Position numbers and translations under genes: made by a program. From positions 384,199 through 448,198 of the forward strand of contig NZ_BAABEX010000029.1 of assembly GCF_039540375.1 (NCBI RefSeq): 64,000 bases of DNA. Reading direction: 5' to 3'. The notes under the pieces were generated by a model, which was not told the DNA's origin, did no database searches, and saw only the letters and a program-made list of their open reading frames with translations. Positions 56,364-64,000 of this stretch are shown here, one piece after another (position 1 is the first letter of the stretch; each line of letters begins with the position of its first letter). The stretch is from Acidovorax_G lacteus. GTDB lineage: Bacteria; Pseudomonadota; Gammaproteobacteria; Burkholderiales; Burkholderiaceae_C.

Positions 56364-56391
56364 TTGCGGTTGAGAATCATTCTCATATAAT
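56364..56391 (+). promoter_or_regulatory. Haem operon promoter with Fur box between -35 and -10
   Basis: TTGCGG (56364-56369) and TATAAT (56386-56391) are 16 bases apart. The 7-1-7 palindrome TGAGAAT-C-ATTCTCA (56371-56385) fills that spacer, so bound Fur would block RNA polymerase directly. This is a textbook iron-repressed promoter. Confidence 0.92.
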
Positions 56392-56574
56392 CGCACCGTC
56401 AGCCAGCCACCACCGGCACGGCCGTCATCCCGCAGCGGGGTGATGGTGCCCATCGCCCGGTGCCGGAGCCAGCTCTGTGTTGTTCACCGATTCCAGAGAA
56501 GGATTTCCGCCGTGGCCTTGGCTGTGCTGTCTGCCCGCGCGCCCGCCTGCGTTCTGCAGGCCGTTGCGCTCCCC

Positions 56575-58833
56575 ATGTTGCATCCCCGACTGCGCCCCGT
56601 GTCCTGGGCTGCAGGGGCCTTGTGCCTGGCCGCTGGCATGGCCCAGGCGCAGGCGACGCAAGACCGGGCTGAAAGGCCCTCCGTCCCGGCTGTGCTCGAC
56701 GCATCGGCCTGGCAGATCGCCGCCGCGCCGGCCCTCAAGCCTGTGGTGGTCAGTGGCTCGCGCAGCGAACAGGACCCCGACGAGCTGCCCCTGAGCATCG
56801 ACGTGCTGGGCACCGAGGCGCTCGAGGAAGGCCAGGTGCGCGACATCCGCGACGCTGCGCGCGAACTGCCCAACGTGTCGGTGCAGCGCTCGCCCGCGCG
56901 CTTCACACTGGCCAGCGGCTCCACCGGCCGCGACCAGAATGCGGGCTTCAACATTCGCGGGCTCGACGGCAACCGGGTGCTGCTGCTGGTCGATGGCGTG
57001 CGCCAGCCGCGCAGCTACGTGTTCAGCGCCAATGCCTTTGGCCGCGACTATGTGGACGTGGGCCTGCTGCAGCGCATTGAGGTGGTACGCGGCGCCAGTT
57101 CGGCCCTGTACGGCTCGGATGGCATGGCCGGCCTGGTGCATTTCATCACGGCCGACCCGGCCAATTTCCTGGGCGATGGCCGCACCTTGGGCGGCCGCGT
57201 GTCGCTGGGCTACGACGGCGACGACCGGGGCCGCCGTATGGGCGCCACGGTGGCGGGCCGTGCGGGCGAGTCGGTGCAGTGGCTTGTGGCTGCAAGCGCA
57301 GGCCGCAGCCGTGAGCTGGACAACATGGGCACGCTCGATGTGCCCAACGCCGACCGTACCCGCCCCAATCCGCAGCAAGACCGCGGGGCTTCGGCGCTGG
57401 CCAAGCTGGTGCTCACGCCCTCCGCCGGGCAGCAGCACCGCTTCACGTTCGAGCATGTGGACAAAACGTCCGACTACGAGCTGCTGAGTGCGCGCTCCAA
57501 GCCGCCGCTCGTGGCCACCTCGGTGCTGTCTTCGCAGTCGCGCACCGACATGCAGCGCTCGCGCCTGGGCTGGGACGGCCGCTGGCGGCTGGATGCGGCC
57601 CTGGTTGACGAGCTCAAGGCCGTACTCGCCTGGCAGGATGCGGGCTCGCGCGAGTACATCACCGAAGACCGCGCCACCGCGGCCGACCGCGTGCGCGACG
57701 TGACCTACGACGAACGCGCCTGGCAGGCCCAACTGCAGGCTACCAAGCTGCTGCGCATGCAGGGCGACTGGGTGCAAAAGCTCACCTACGGCATCGACCA
57801 TGTGCGCTCGGATGTGCGCAACCTGCAGACCGGCGTGACGCCCCCGGCGGGCGAGACCTTTCCGCTCAAGCGCTTTCCGGACACCACCGAAACCAGCACC
57901 GCACTGTTCGTGCAGAACGAGATCGTGGCCGGGCCCTGGAGCATCACGCCCGGTCTGCGCCTCGACCATTTCCGCATCCAGGCCGACCCGCGCGGCTTTG
58001 CCACGCCCGTGGTGTCGCTGTCGGGCCAGGCCACATCGCCCAAGCTGGGCGTGCTGTACCGCGCGTCGGATGCGGTCAGCCTGTTCGCCCACTACGCGGC
58101 GGGCTTTCGTGCGCCCAACGCGGGGCAGGTCAATGCGTTCTTTGACAACCCCACAGGCAACTACCGCACCATTCCCAACCCGAACCTGCGGCCCGAGAAG
58201 AGCCAGAGCATCGAACTGGGCGCGCGCGGCCGCTGGCAGGCGCTGTCGCTCGAAGCGGCAGTGTTCCATGGGCGCTACAAGGATTTCATCGAAGACCTGC
58301 AGCGCGTGAGCGGCACCGGCGCGCCGGGCAATCCGCTGGTGTTCCAGTCGGTCAACCTCGGGCGCGTCACGCTCAGCGGCTTTGAGCTCAAGGGGCGCAT
58401 GGACTGGGGCGCCTGGGCGGGTGGGCGCATCAGCACCCCGTTTGCCTACGGCCGTACGCAGGGCCGCGACACGGCCACAGGACGCCCCGTCAACACCGTG
58501 GACCCGGCCCGCCTGGTGGCTGGTGTGCGCTACGAGACGGACGGCTGGCATGTGCGCCTGGACGCCACGCACAGCGCGGCCAAGAAGGCCGAGGATGTGT
58601 CGGTGGCCGCAGGCAGCACGCAGTTCCTCACGCCTGCCTACACCGTGCTCGACCTGGTGGGCCAGTGGCGCATCCGCAAAGACCTGCGCCTGAACGCCGG
58701 CCTCTACAACCTCACCGACAAGAAGCACTGGCGCTGGGCCGATGTGCGCGGCCTGGCCGCGGGCGCGGGCTTTGTCGATGCCTACAGCCAGCCCGGTCGT
58801 TCGCTGCGCGTGTCGCTGGTGGCCGACTTTTGA
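56575..58833 (+). CDS. hmuR: TonB-dependent haem/haemoglobin receptor
   Basis: 752 residues from the ATG at 56575, chosen because a standard signal peptide begins there (LRPVSWAAGALCLAAGMAQA); a GTG at 56440 would add 45 residues. A TonB box-like VVVSGSR is followed by the plug (FNIRGLDGNRVLLLVDGVRQ, RIEVVRGASSALYGSDGMAG) and a 22-stranded barrel ending in Phe (LRVSLVADF). The FRAP box (GFRAPNAGQ) and NPNL box (PNPNLRPEKSQ) mark the haem/haemoglobin receptor group, but no His lies between them. It leads the haem operon under a Fur-controlled promoter. Confidence 0.9.
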   Translation: MLHPRLRPVSWAAGALCLAAGMAQAQATQDRAERPSVPAVLDASAWQIAAAPALKPVVVSGSRSEQDPDELPLSIDVLGTEALEEGQVRDIRDAARELPNVSVQRSPARFTLASGSTGRDQNAGFNIRGLDGNRVLLLVDGVRQPRSYVFSANAFGRDYVDVGLLQRIEVVRGASSALYGSDGMAGLVHFITADPANFLGDGRTLGGRVSLGYDGDDRGRRMGATVAGRAGESVQWLVAASAGRSRELDNMGTLDVPNADRTRPNPQQDRGASALAKLVLTPSAGQQHRFTFEHVDKTSDYELLSARSKPPLVATSVLSSQSRTDMQRSRLGWDGRWRLDAALVDELKAVLAWQDAGSREYITEDRATAADRVRDVTYDERAWQAQLQATKLLRMQGDWVQKLTYGIDHVRSDVRNLQTGVTPPAGETFPLKRFPDTTETSTALFVQNEIVAGPWSITPGLRLDHFRIQADPRGFATPVVSLSGQATSPKLGVLYRASDAVSLFAHYAAGFRAPNAGQVNAFFDNPTGNYRTIPNPNLRPEKSQSIELGARGRWQALSLEAAVFHGRYKDFIEDLQRVSGTGAPGNPLVFQSVNLGRVTLSGFELKGRMDWGAWAGGRISTPFAYGRTQGRDTATGRPVNTVDPARLVAGVRYETDGWHVRLDATHSAAKKAEDVSVAAGSTQFLTPAYTVLDLVGQWRIRKDLRLNAGLYNLTDKKHWRWADVRGLAAGAGFVDAYSQPGRSLRVSLVADF

Positions 58834-58870
58834 ATCCTCTCTTTTTCAATGCCACTCCAAGGAGCCCTGC

Positions 58871-59224
58871 ATGACCCCTTCCCACCTTGCCTCCGCGCCC
58901 GTGTCGGCCGACGAGGAATACGCGCTGCCCGGCGTCGAGGCCCTGCTGGCCGGCACGTTGGCCCTGATGACGGGCCACGCCCAAGCCTGCTGCGACGGGC
59001 ACCGCGATGCGATGGCCCGCAAGATCGCCGCGCAGCTTGGCTGGATCGGTGAACTGCAGGGCTTTACGCCGCACTTTCGCACGGTGCTGGGCACGCTGCG
59101 GGCGCGCTGGTTGCAGCAGGCAGGTCTGCCAGACGACGCCGGTGCGCACGCGCAGGCCGCTGCGCTGAGTGCCGCCGAGCAGCATCGCGCGCTGTGGCTG
59201 CGCGCTCCGGAGGTGCTGCAATGA
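58871..59224 (+). CDS. Small protein of unknown function in the haem operon
   Basis: 117 residues, 37 bases after the receptor; its stop overlaps the hmuS start (ATGA). No signal peptide or membrane segment. Mostly helical: VEALLAGTLALMTGHAQACC, then DGHRDAMARKIAAQLGWI and FTPHFRTVLGTLRARWLQQA. Several His and a Cys-Cys pair (AQACCDGH) could bind a metal or haem, but no known motif is present. I do not recognise the family; position alone suggests a cytoplasmic role in haem use. Confidence 0.85.
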   Translation: MTPSHLASAPVSADEEYALPGVEALLAGTLALMTGHAQACCDGHRDAMARKIAAQLGWIGELQGFTPHFRTVLGTLRARWLQQAGLPDDAGAHAQAAALSAAEQHRALWLRAPEVLQ

Positions 59225-60345
59225 GCGCGCCCCACCCCACGGCTGCCCTGGCAGCCCAGAACGCAGCCCAGATCCGCGAGCGCTTCGCCCAGGCCCGCGC
59301 CAGCGGACTGCGCGCGCGGGACGCCGCCGAACACCTGGGGCTGTCCGAAGGTGCGGCCCTGGCCGCCCATGCGGGTGTGTCGGGCGGGTCGCTGCAGGTG
59401 CAGCCGATGCGCGGCCCGTGGGTGGAGCTGCTGCAGGCGCTGGAGCCCTGCGGACCGCTGATGGCCCTCACGCGCAACCACAGCACGGTGCACGAGAAGA
59501 CCGGCGTGTATGCCAAGGTATCTGCCACCGGCCCCGTGGGCCTGGCGCTGGGCGAAGACATCGACCTGCGCCTGTTCTTCCAGCGCTGGCATGCTGGCTT
59601 TGCCGTCACCGAGGCGGCATCCGACCCCACACGCGCGCCACAGCACAGCCTGCAGTTCTTCGACGCGCACGGCGACGCGGTGCACAAGGTGTTTGTGCGC
59701 GAGACCACCGACCGCGACGCTTGGGCGGCTATGGTGCAGCGTTTTGCCGCGCCCGGTGCGCAGACCCTCTTCACGCCTGCGCCCGCCGCCACGCCGCCAC
59801 GGCCCGACGCCGACATCGACGCCGCCGGCCTGCAGGAGGCCTGGGCCGCGATGCAGGACACGCACGAGTTCTTTGGCCTCACGCGCCGCTTTGACGTCGA
59901 GCGCCAGCAGAGCTTCCGGCTCGTGGAGGGGCGCTTTGCCTGGCGGTTGTCGCCGCAGGCCGTGACGCAGTTGCTGCAAGACGCCGCCGCCAGCGCGCTG
60001 CCCATCATGGTGTTCGTGGGCAACGCGGGCTGCATCCAGATCCACACCGGTCCGGTGCGCACCATCCGCCCGCTGCAGTCGGCCCAGGCCGCCTGGATCA
60101 ATGTGCTGGACGCAGGCTTCAACCTGCATCTGCGCACCGACCGCATCGCGCAGGTCTGGTGGGTGGAAAAGCCCACCGCCGATGGCGTGGTGACCTCGGT
60201 GGAGGCGTTCGACGCCGACGGCGAACTCATGGCCATGTTCTTTGGCGCGCGCAAGCCGGGCCAGCCCGAGCGCGAGGCGTGGCGCGCGCTTGTGAGGGGG
60301 CTGCCCGCCGCCGCCGATGCCATGACGGCCGAGGTCAGCGCATGA
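59221..60345 (+). CDS. hmuS: Haemin-degrading/haem-trafficking factor HmuS (HemS/ChuS family)
   Basis: 374 residues made of two similar halves. Each has the HemS-type fold; the first half holds the haem-binding His in MALTRNHSTVHEKTGVYAKV (about residues 80-100), and the second has IMVFVGNAGCIQIHTGPVRT. Cytoplasmic protein that binds haem and may open it or pass it on. The start overlaps the small gene upstream and the stop overlaps hmuT. Confidence 0.95.
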   Translation: MSAPHPTAALAAQNAAQIRERFAQARASGLRARDAAEHLGLSEGAALAAHAGVSGGSLQVQPMRGPWVELLQALEPCGPLMALTRNHSTVHEKTGVYAKVSATGPVGLALGEDIDLRLFFQRWHAGFAVTEAASDPTRAPQHSLQFFDAHGDAVHKVFVRETTDRDAWAAMVQRFAAPGAQTLFTPAPAATPPRPDADIDAAGLQEAWAAMQDTHEFFGLTRRFDVERQQSFRLVEGRFAWRLSPQAVTQLLQDAAASALPIMVFVGNAGCIQIHTGPVRTIRPLQSAQAAWINVLDAGFNLHLRTDRIAQVWWVEKPTADGVVTSVEAFDADGELMAMFFGARKPGQPEREAWRALVRGLPAAADAMTAEVSA

Positions 60346-61259
60346 GCACGCCCGCGGTCTACATGCCCACGCGCCGCCGCACGCTGCAGGCGCTGGCCCT
60401 GGCCGGCGGTGCGTGGGCCGGCATCGCGCATGCCCAACCGGGGGCGCGCCGGGTGGTGGCGCTGGGCGGCTCGATCACCGAGGTGGTGTATGCCCTGGGC
60501 GCGCAGGCGCAGCTTGTGGCCACCGACACGACCAGCCTGTTCCCCGAAGCTGCGCAGCGCACCCCCAAGGTAGGCTACCTGCGCCAGCTTGCGGCCGAGG
60601 GGCTGCTTGCGCTGCGGCCCGACGCCGTGGTGGGCACCAGCGATGCCGGCCCGCCCGTGGTGCTGGAGCACCTGCGCAGCGCTGGGGTACGGGTGGAGCT
60701 GGTGCACGCCGACCACACCTGGGACGAAGTGCGCCGCAAGATCGAGACCGTGGGTGCGGTGCTGGGCCGCCCCGAGGCCGCGCGCGCCCTGTGGCAGCAG
60801 GCCGACGCCGAATGGGCTGCCGTGCGCCGCCAGGTGGCGCAGGCGCGCCACCGGCCGCGGGTGCTGTTCATCCTGTCGCACACCGGCACGCCCCAGGTGG
60901 CGGGCACGGGTACAGCGGCGCATGCGCTCATCGGCTTTGCAGGCGGCGTGCCCGCGCTGTCGGGCTTTGAGGGCTACCGGCCCATGACGGCCGAGGCCCT
61001 GGCCCGCGCCGCACCCGACGTGGTACTGTGCACCACGCAGGGCATTGATGCGCTCGGCGGTGCTGCGCGGCTATGGCAGCGGCCTGAACTCGCGCTCACC
61101 CCCGCCTACGCACAACGCGCGCTGGTGGCGCTGGATGCCAACCACCTGCTCGGATTCGGTCCACGCCTGCCTGGGGCGGTGCGCGAGGTGCACCAGCGCC
61201 TGCAGACGCTGGCGGCCACCGCCCAGACTGCGTCTGGCGGGCTGGGGACGCACGCATGA
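60342..61259 (+). CDS. hmuT: Periplasmic haem-binding protein HmuT
   Basis: 305 residues, ATG overlapping the hmuS stop. A signal sequence with a twin-Arg (PTRRRTLQALALAGGAWAGI) is followed by RRVVALGGSITEVVYALGAQ, typical of class III (BtuF-like) binding proteins, and VGTSDAGPPVVLEHLRSAG. Delivers haem to HmuUV. The expected axial Tyr may be in VGYLRQLAAEGLL. The stop overlaps hmuU. Confidence 0.94.
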   Translation: MSTPAVYMPTRRRTLQALALAGGAWAGIAHAQPGARRVVALGGSITEVVYALGAQAQLVATDTTSLFPEAAQRTPKVGYLRQLAAEGLLALRPDAVVGTSDAGPPVVLEHLRSAGVRVELVHADHTWDEVRRKIETVGAVLGRPEAARALWQQADAEWAAVRRQVAQARHRPRVLFILSHTGTPQVAGTGTAAHALIGFAGGVPALSGFEGYRPMTAEALARAAPDVVLCTTQGIDALGGAARLWQRPELALTPAYAQRALVALDANHLLGFGPRLPGAVREVHQRLQTLAATAQTASGGLGTHA

Positions 61260-62329
61260 GCGCCGTGCCCGCAGCACTCGGCGCCGCATCGGCCGTGCGG
61301 CGTCTGGCCCCTGCGCAGGCCCTGGCGCTGGGCGCCGCGCTGGTGCTGCTGGCGCTGGGCTGGAGCAGCACCCAGGGCGCCTACGCATTGGGCTGGGCCG
61401 ACCTGTGGACCGCGCTGCGCGAGGCCTTGGGCGGTGCCTCCTCGCCCAGCCCTGAAACCCTGGTGCTCACGCGCATCCGCCTGCCGCGCCTGTTGCTGGG
61501 CGTGCTGGCAGGCGCGGGCCTGGGGCTGGCGGGGGCGCTGATGCAGGGGTTGTTTCGCAACCCACTGGCCGACCCGGGCCTGATCGGTGTGAGCAGCGGC
61601 GCGGCCCTGGCCGCGGGCATCACCATCGTGCTGGGCGGACTGTGGTTTCCGACGCTGCCGCGCGCCCTGGGCAGCTGGACGCTGGTGCTCATGGCCTTTG
61701 CCGGCGGCATGGCCGTCACGGCATTGATCGTGGCGCTGGCCCGCAGCCAGGGCGGCACGCGCGTGGCCCTGCTGCTGCTGGCCGGCGTGGCCGTCAACGC
61801 ACTGGCCATGGCGGGCATGGGTTACCTGGCGTTTGTGTCCACCGACGAGCAACTGCGCAACGTGCAGATGTGGATGCTGGGCAGCCTGGGCGGCGCGCGC
61901 TGGAGTGCTGTGGCCGTGGTGGCGCTGGCCGTGACCCTGGCCCTGGCGGTGGGGCTGCGGCTGGCGCGTGCGCTCAATGCGCTGGCGCTGGGCGAGGCGC
62001 AGGCCACCTTGCTGGGCGTGCCGGTGGAGCGCGCCAAGCGCCAGGCCGTGGCCTGCTCCGCGCTGGCCGTGGGTGCGGTCACGGCCACCACCGGCATCAT
62101 CGGCTTCATCGGGCTGATCGCGCCCCATTGGGTGCGTTTGGTGGCCGGGCCCGACCACCGCGTCGTGCTGCCGGGTTCGGCCCTGCTGGGTGCGGCGCTG
62201 GTGCTGGCAGCCGACGCCGTGGCCCGCACCGCGGTGCAGCCGGCCGAGCTGCCGTTGGGCGTGCTCACCGCTTGCCTGGGGGCACCGCTGTTTCTGGCCA
62301 TGCTGCTGCGCTGGCGGGGGCGGTTATGA
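61256..62329 (+). CDS. hmuU: Haem ABC transporter permease HmuU
   Basis: 357 residues, FecCD family, about nine to ten membrane segments. LVLTRIRLPRLLLGVLAGAG, MQGLFRNPLADPGLIGVSSG and FIGLIAPHWVRLVAGPDHR are the standard motifs; the last includes the coupling region to the ATPase. Overlaps both neighbours by four bases. Confidence 0.96.
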   Translation: MSAVPAALGAASAVRRLAPAQALALGAALVLLALGWSSTQGAYALGWADLWTALREALGGASSPSPETLVLTRIRLPRLLLGVLAGAGLGLAGALMQGLFRNPLADPGLIGVSSGAALAAGITIVLGGLWFPTLPRALGSWTLVLMAFAGGMAVTALIVALARSQGGTRVALLLLAGVAVNALAMAGMGYLAFVSTDEQLRNVQMWMLGSLGGARWSAVAVVALAVTLALAVGLRLARALNALALGEAQATLLGVPVERAKRQAVACSALAVGAVTATTGIIGFIGLIAPHWVRLVAGPDHRVVLPGSALLGAALVLAADAVARTAVQPAELPLGVLTACLGAPLFLAMLLRWRGRL

Positions 62330-63303
62330 GCGCGCTGTGGACCCAACGTTCCACGGCGGCAGCGCAGTCTGTGCCACAGGCCGCGCGCCGCGCAACGCCG
62401 GATGCCCGAGCGGCCGATGGTGGCCGCGGCTGGCTGGTGTGCGAGTCGGCGGCCATCGCGCCGCCGGGCGCAGCCGTGCTGGCCACGGTGTCGGCCGCGT
62501 GGCGGGCCGGGCGGCTCACGGCCGTGCTTGGCCCCAACGGCGCGGGCAAGTCCACGCTGCTGGGCGTGCTCACCGGCCAGCATGCGCCCCGCAGCGGCCG
62601 CGTGTGGATCGACGGCGAGGCCGTGCTGCCCGCCACCCCCACAGCCGCCCGCGCACTGGCCTGCCGCCGCGCGGTGATGCTGCAGGAGAGCCCGGTGGCC
62701 TTTGACTTCACGGTGCAGGAGGTGGTCGAACTCGGCCGCTACCCGCACCGCCTGCATCCGAGCGCGCACGAGGCCACCATCGTGCAGCAGGCCCTGGCCG
62801 CCACCGGCGTGCAGCACCTCGCGCAGCGCGGCATCCAGAGCCTGTCGGGCGGCGAAAAGGCCCGCGCGCACCTGGCCCGCGCGCTGGCCCAGGTGTGGGA
62901 GCCCGCCCCCTGCGGCCGTCCGCGCTGGCTGCTGCTCGATGAACCCACGGCCGCCCTCGACCTGGCCCACCAGCACGCCGTGCTGGCCCTGCTGCGTGAG
63001 CGCGCCGAGCAGCAGGGCCTGGGCGTGGTGGTGGTGCTGCACGACCTGAACCTGGCGCTGCGCTATGCCCACGACGCCGCGCTGCTGGCCGGGGGAGCTT
63101 GCACCAGCGGGCCGGTGGACGAGGTGTTGACGCCGCAGGCGATTGCTCGGGCCTGGGGGGTGCGGGCGCGGGTGGTGGTGGGGGAGGGTGGGGTGCGGCA
63201 GTATCTGTTTGCGGCGGGGGCGGGGGGCGATGGCGATGCTGCTGTGGCTTTGCCGGGGCAGGCGATGGATGCAGGTGCGATGTCGTGCACGCCCTGCCGT
63301 TGA
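62326..63303 (+). CDS. hmuV: Haem ABC transporter ATP-binding protein HmuV
   Basis: 325 residues, ATG overlapping the hmuU stop. Walker A is LGPNGAGKSTLL, the Q-loop follows in MLQESPVAFDF, the signature is SLSGGEKARAHLARALAQ, Walker B is WLLLDEPTAALD, and the switch His is in VVVLHDLNLALRY. An N-terminal extension of ~55 residues and a C-terminal tail (from GAGGDGDAAVALPG) are longer than in most HmuV. Completes the uptake pathway receptor-HmuT-HmuUV. Confidence 0.95.
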   Translation: MSALWTQRSTAAAQSVPQAARRATPDARAADGGRGWLVCESAAIAPPGAAVLATVSAAWRAGRLTAVLGPNGAGKSTLLGVLTGQHAPRSGRVWIDGEAVLPATPTAARALACRRAVMLQESPVAFDFTVQEVVELGRYPHRLHPSAHEATIVQQALAATGVQHLAQRGIQSLSGGEKARAHLARALAQVWEPAPCGRPRWLLLDEPTAALDLAHQHAVLALLRERAEQQGLGVVVVLHDLNLALRYAHDAALLAGGACTSGPVDEVLTPQAIARAWGVRARVVVGEGGVRQYLFAAGAGGDGDAAVALPGQAMDAGAMSCTPCR

Positions 63304-63329
63304 TCGGTTGTTGCCGAGGGGGGAGGTGT

Positions 63330-63384
63330 TTTGGGCTGCTCGTGCTTGTTTCTTAAGCACGAGCAGCTATCAAATTCATAGCGA
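63330..63384 (-). repeat. Two-hairpin repeat, copy 11 (perfect stem)
   Basis: GCTGCTCGTGCTT (63335-63347) pairs perfectly with AAGCACGAGCAGC (63355-63367), followed by TATCAAATTCATAGCGA. It lies 26 bases after hmuV and may serve as the operon's 3' hairpin, although no T run follows in the operon direction. Confidence 0.85.
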
Positions 63385-63466
63385 TTGACCCGTTTGGGGT
63401 TGTTGGTGGTAGCTGGCCGCTGGCTTGTGCTGTGGTCCGGAGCCGGGATGTGCGCCCGGCGGCGCA

Positions 63467-63940
63467 CCTTCTTTTCTTGTCTCGCCAAGAAAAGAAGGCA
63501 AAAGAAGGCGACCCTACAGGCTGCGTCCCCACGCGCACTGGCGTGCGCGCGGGGCAACCTGCGGTGCTCGCGCCTGGGGTGCGCCGCATAACTCACTGCG
63601 CGCCTGCGGCGCTGCGTTCGGACAAATGCGGCGAGCTAGAGCACGAAGCCTGCGTGTCCTGCGGCACGCAGGACACCCCAGGCGCTGCGCGCCTCGGCGC
63701 ATCCTGAAGGGGGTGGGGCGGGCCATCGCTGCGCTCGGCCCGGCGCGGGCACCACCGCTGTGGGCATATCCAGCGCCTGCCGGCCGTGGTGCCTCGGGGG
63801 TCGGCGTCACTGCGCAGCAGCAGCCGACCCCTCTTGCCCCTCGGCTGCGACGAGGCGCGCAGGGCGCCCGAAGCGAAGCGCAGGGACGCAGCCGTGGGGT
63901 CGCCTTTTCTTTGGTGACTTTCTTTTGGAGGGTGTAGAAG
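63467..63940. repeat. Non-coding repeat-like element with inverted ends
   Basis: It opens with a perfect 13-bp hairpin, CCTTCTTTTCTTG (63467-63479) with CAAGAAAAGAAGG (63486-63498), followed by AAAGAAGGCGACCC (63501-63514). The right end near 63896-63914 reads GGGTCGCCTTTTCTTTGG, nearly the reverse complement of that. Short ORFs across it are Arg/Ala-rich and look non-coding, and no transposase is present. It resembles purine/pyrimidine-rich intergenic repeats that I recall from Comamonadaceae and Xanthomonadaceae, but copy number cannot be judged from one window. Beyond 63940 I see nothing. Confidence 0.6.
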
Positions 63941-64000
63941 AAATCTATTGAAGCCGCCCCAACAGCATCCGAGCCTGCGCCAGCCAGACCCAAGCAGCGG

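Noticed and set aside
54285..56453. 722-codon minus-strand ORF opposite ahpF
   Set aside because: Shadow; it also reads through two hairpins and the Fur promoter.
56425..58728. 767-codon minus-strand ORF opposite the TonB receptor
   Set aside because: Shadow of the receptor gene, no family features.
63432..63951. Small ORFs in the right-end element as genes
   Set aside because: Arg/Ala-rich in every frame, no ribosome site, and the DNA looks like a non-coding repeat with inverted ends.

Overview
The window is about 64 kb of GC-rich, gene-dense bacterial chromosome. Gene content and order (pyrG-kdsA-eno-ftsB, coaBC-dut, parE-parC, bamC-dapA, Bug/TctC and TctAB transport proteins) point to a betaproteobacterium of the order Burkholderiales, most likely Comamonadaceae (Acidovorax-like). 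A short two-hairpin repeat with an arm reading GCTGCTCGTGCTT, seen 11 times here, fits that family. No rRNA, tRNA, CRISPR array, transposase or prophage gene was recognised; the window is almost entirely ordinary chromosomal backbone.

Layout. 1-2665: end of a tripartite tricarboxylate transporter (tctB partial, tctA), then a Fur-box-preceded gene for a Cys-rich coiled-coil protein resembling a truncated DUF2325 protein. 3163-10250: amiC-tsaE facing queG, tesA with an AEC-family transporter, a solitary Bug binding protein, and xerD. 10513-16590: a complete Mrp-type cation/proton antiporter operon with fused A and B subunits, translationally coupled along most of its length. 16964-19180: katG. 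19431-22078: two tandem EAL-HDOD paralogues. 22229-25605: a ferritin-like DUF455 protein, a gamma-carbonic anhydrase homologue, Hsp33, an unknown protein and ftsB. 25749-29960: eno, a DUF1330 gene, kdsA, pyrG. 30069-35752: coaBC, a membrane protein, dut, a frameshifted glycine-zipper lipoprotein gene, a SlyD-like isomerase, a RoxA-like oxygenase with a partner of unknown function, and an Ala/Pro-rich small lipoprotein. 35979-40126: bamC, dapA, a methyltransferase, a small membrane protein and an MFS transporter. 40251-46739: parE, parC and a chemoreceptor. 46888-52681: a RidA-family protein, comEC, and a circularly permuted ATP-grasp/alpha-E gene pair. 52953-56174: bacterioferritin, ahpC, ahpF. 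56575-63303: a haem-uptake operon (TonB receptor, unknown small protein, hmuS, hmuT, hmuU, hmuV). The right end (63467-63940) is a non-coding repeat-like element with inverted ends.

Functionally, two themes recur beyond housekeeping. One is iron and haem: two near-identical Fur palindromes (2123-2139 and 56371-56385), the hmu operon and bacterioferritin. The other is peroxide defence: katG, ahpC and ahpF, with AT-rich operator-like DNA before katG and ahpC.

The most unusual observations are the repeat family acting as intergenic hairpin/terminator DNA yet also lying in frame inside the DUF455 gene and probably comEC; the truncated DUF2325-like Fur-linked protein; the frameshift at a run of five G in a lipoprotein gene; a haem-type TonB receptor with FRAP and NPNL boxes but no histidine between them; and the tandem EAL-HDOD pair. 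I did not find a clearly new multi-gene system. Starts given as uncertain should be treated as such.
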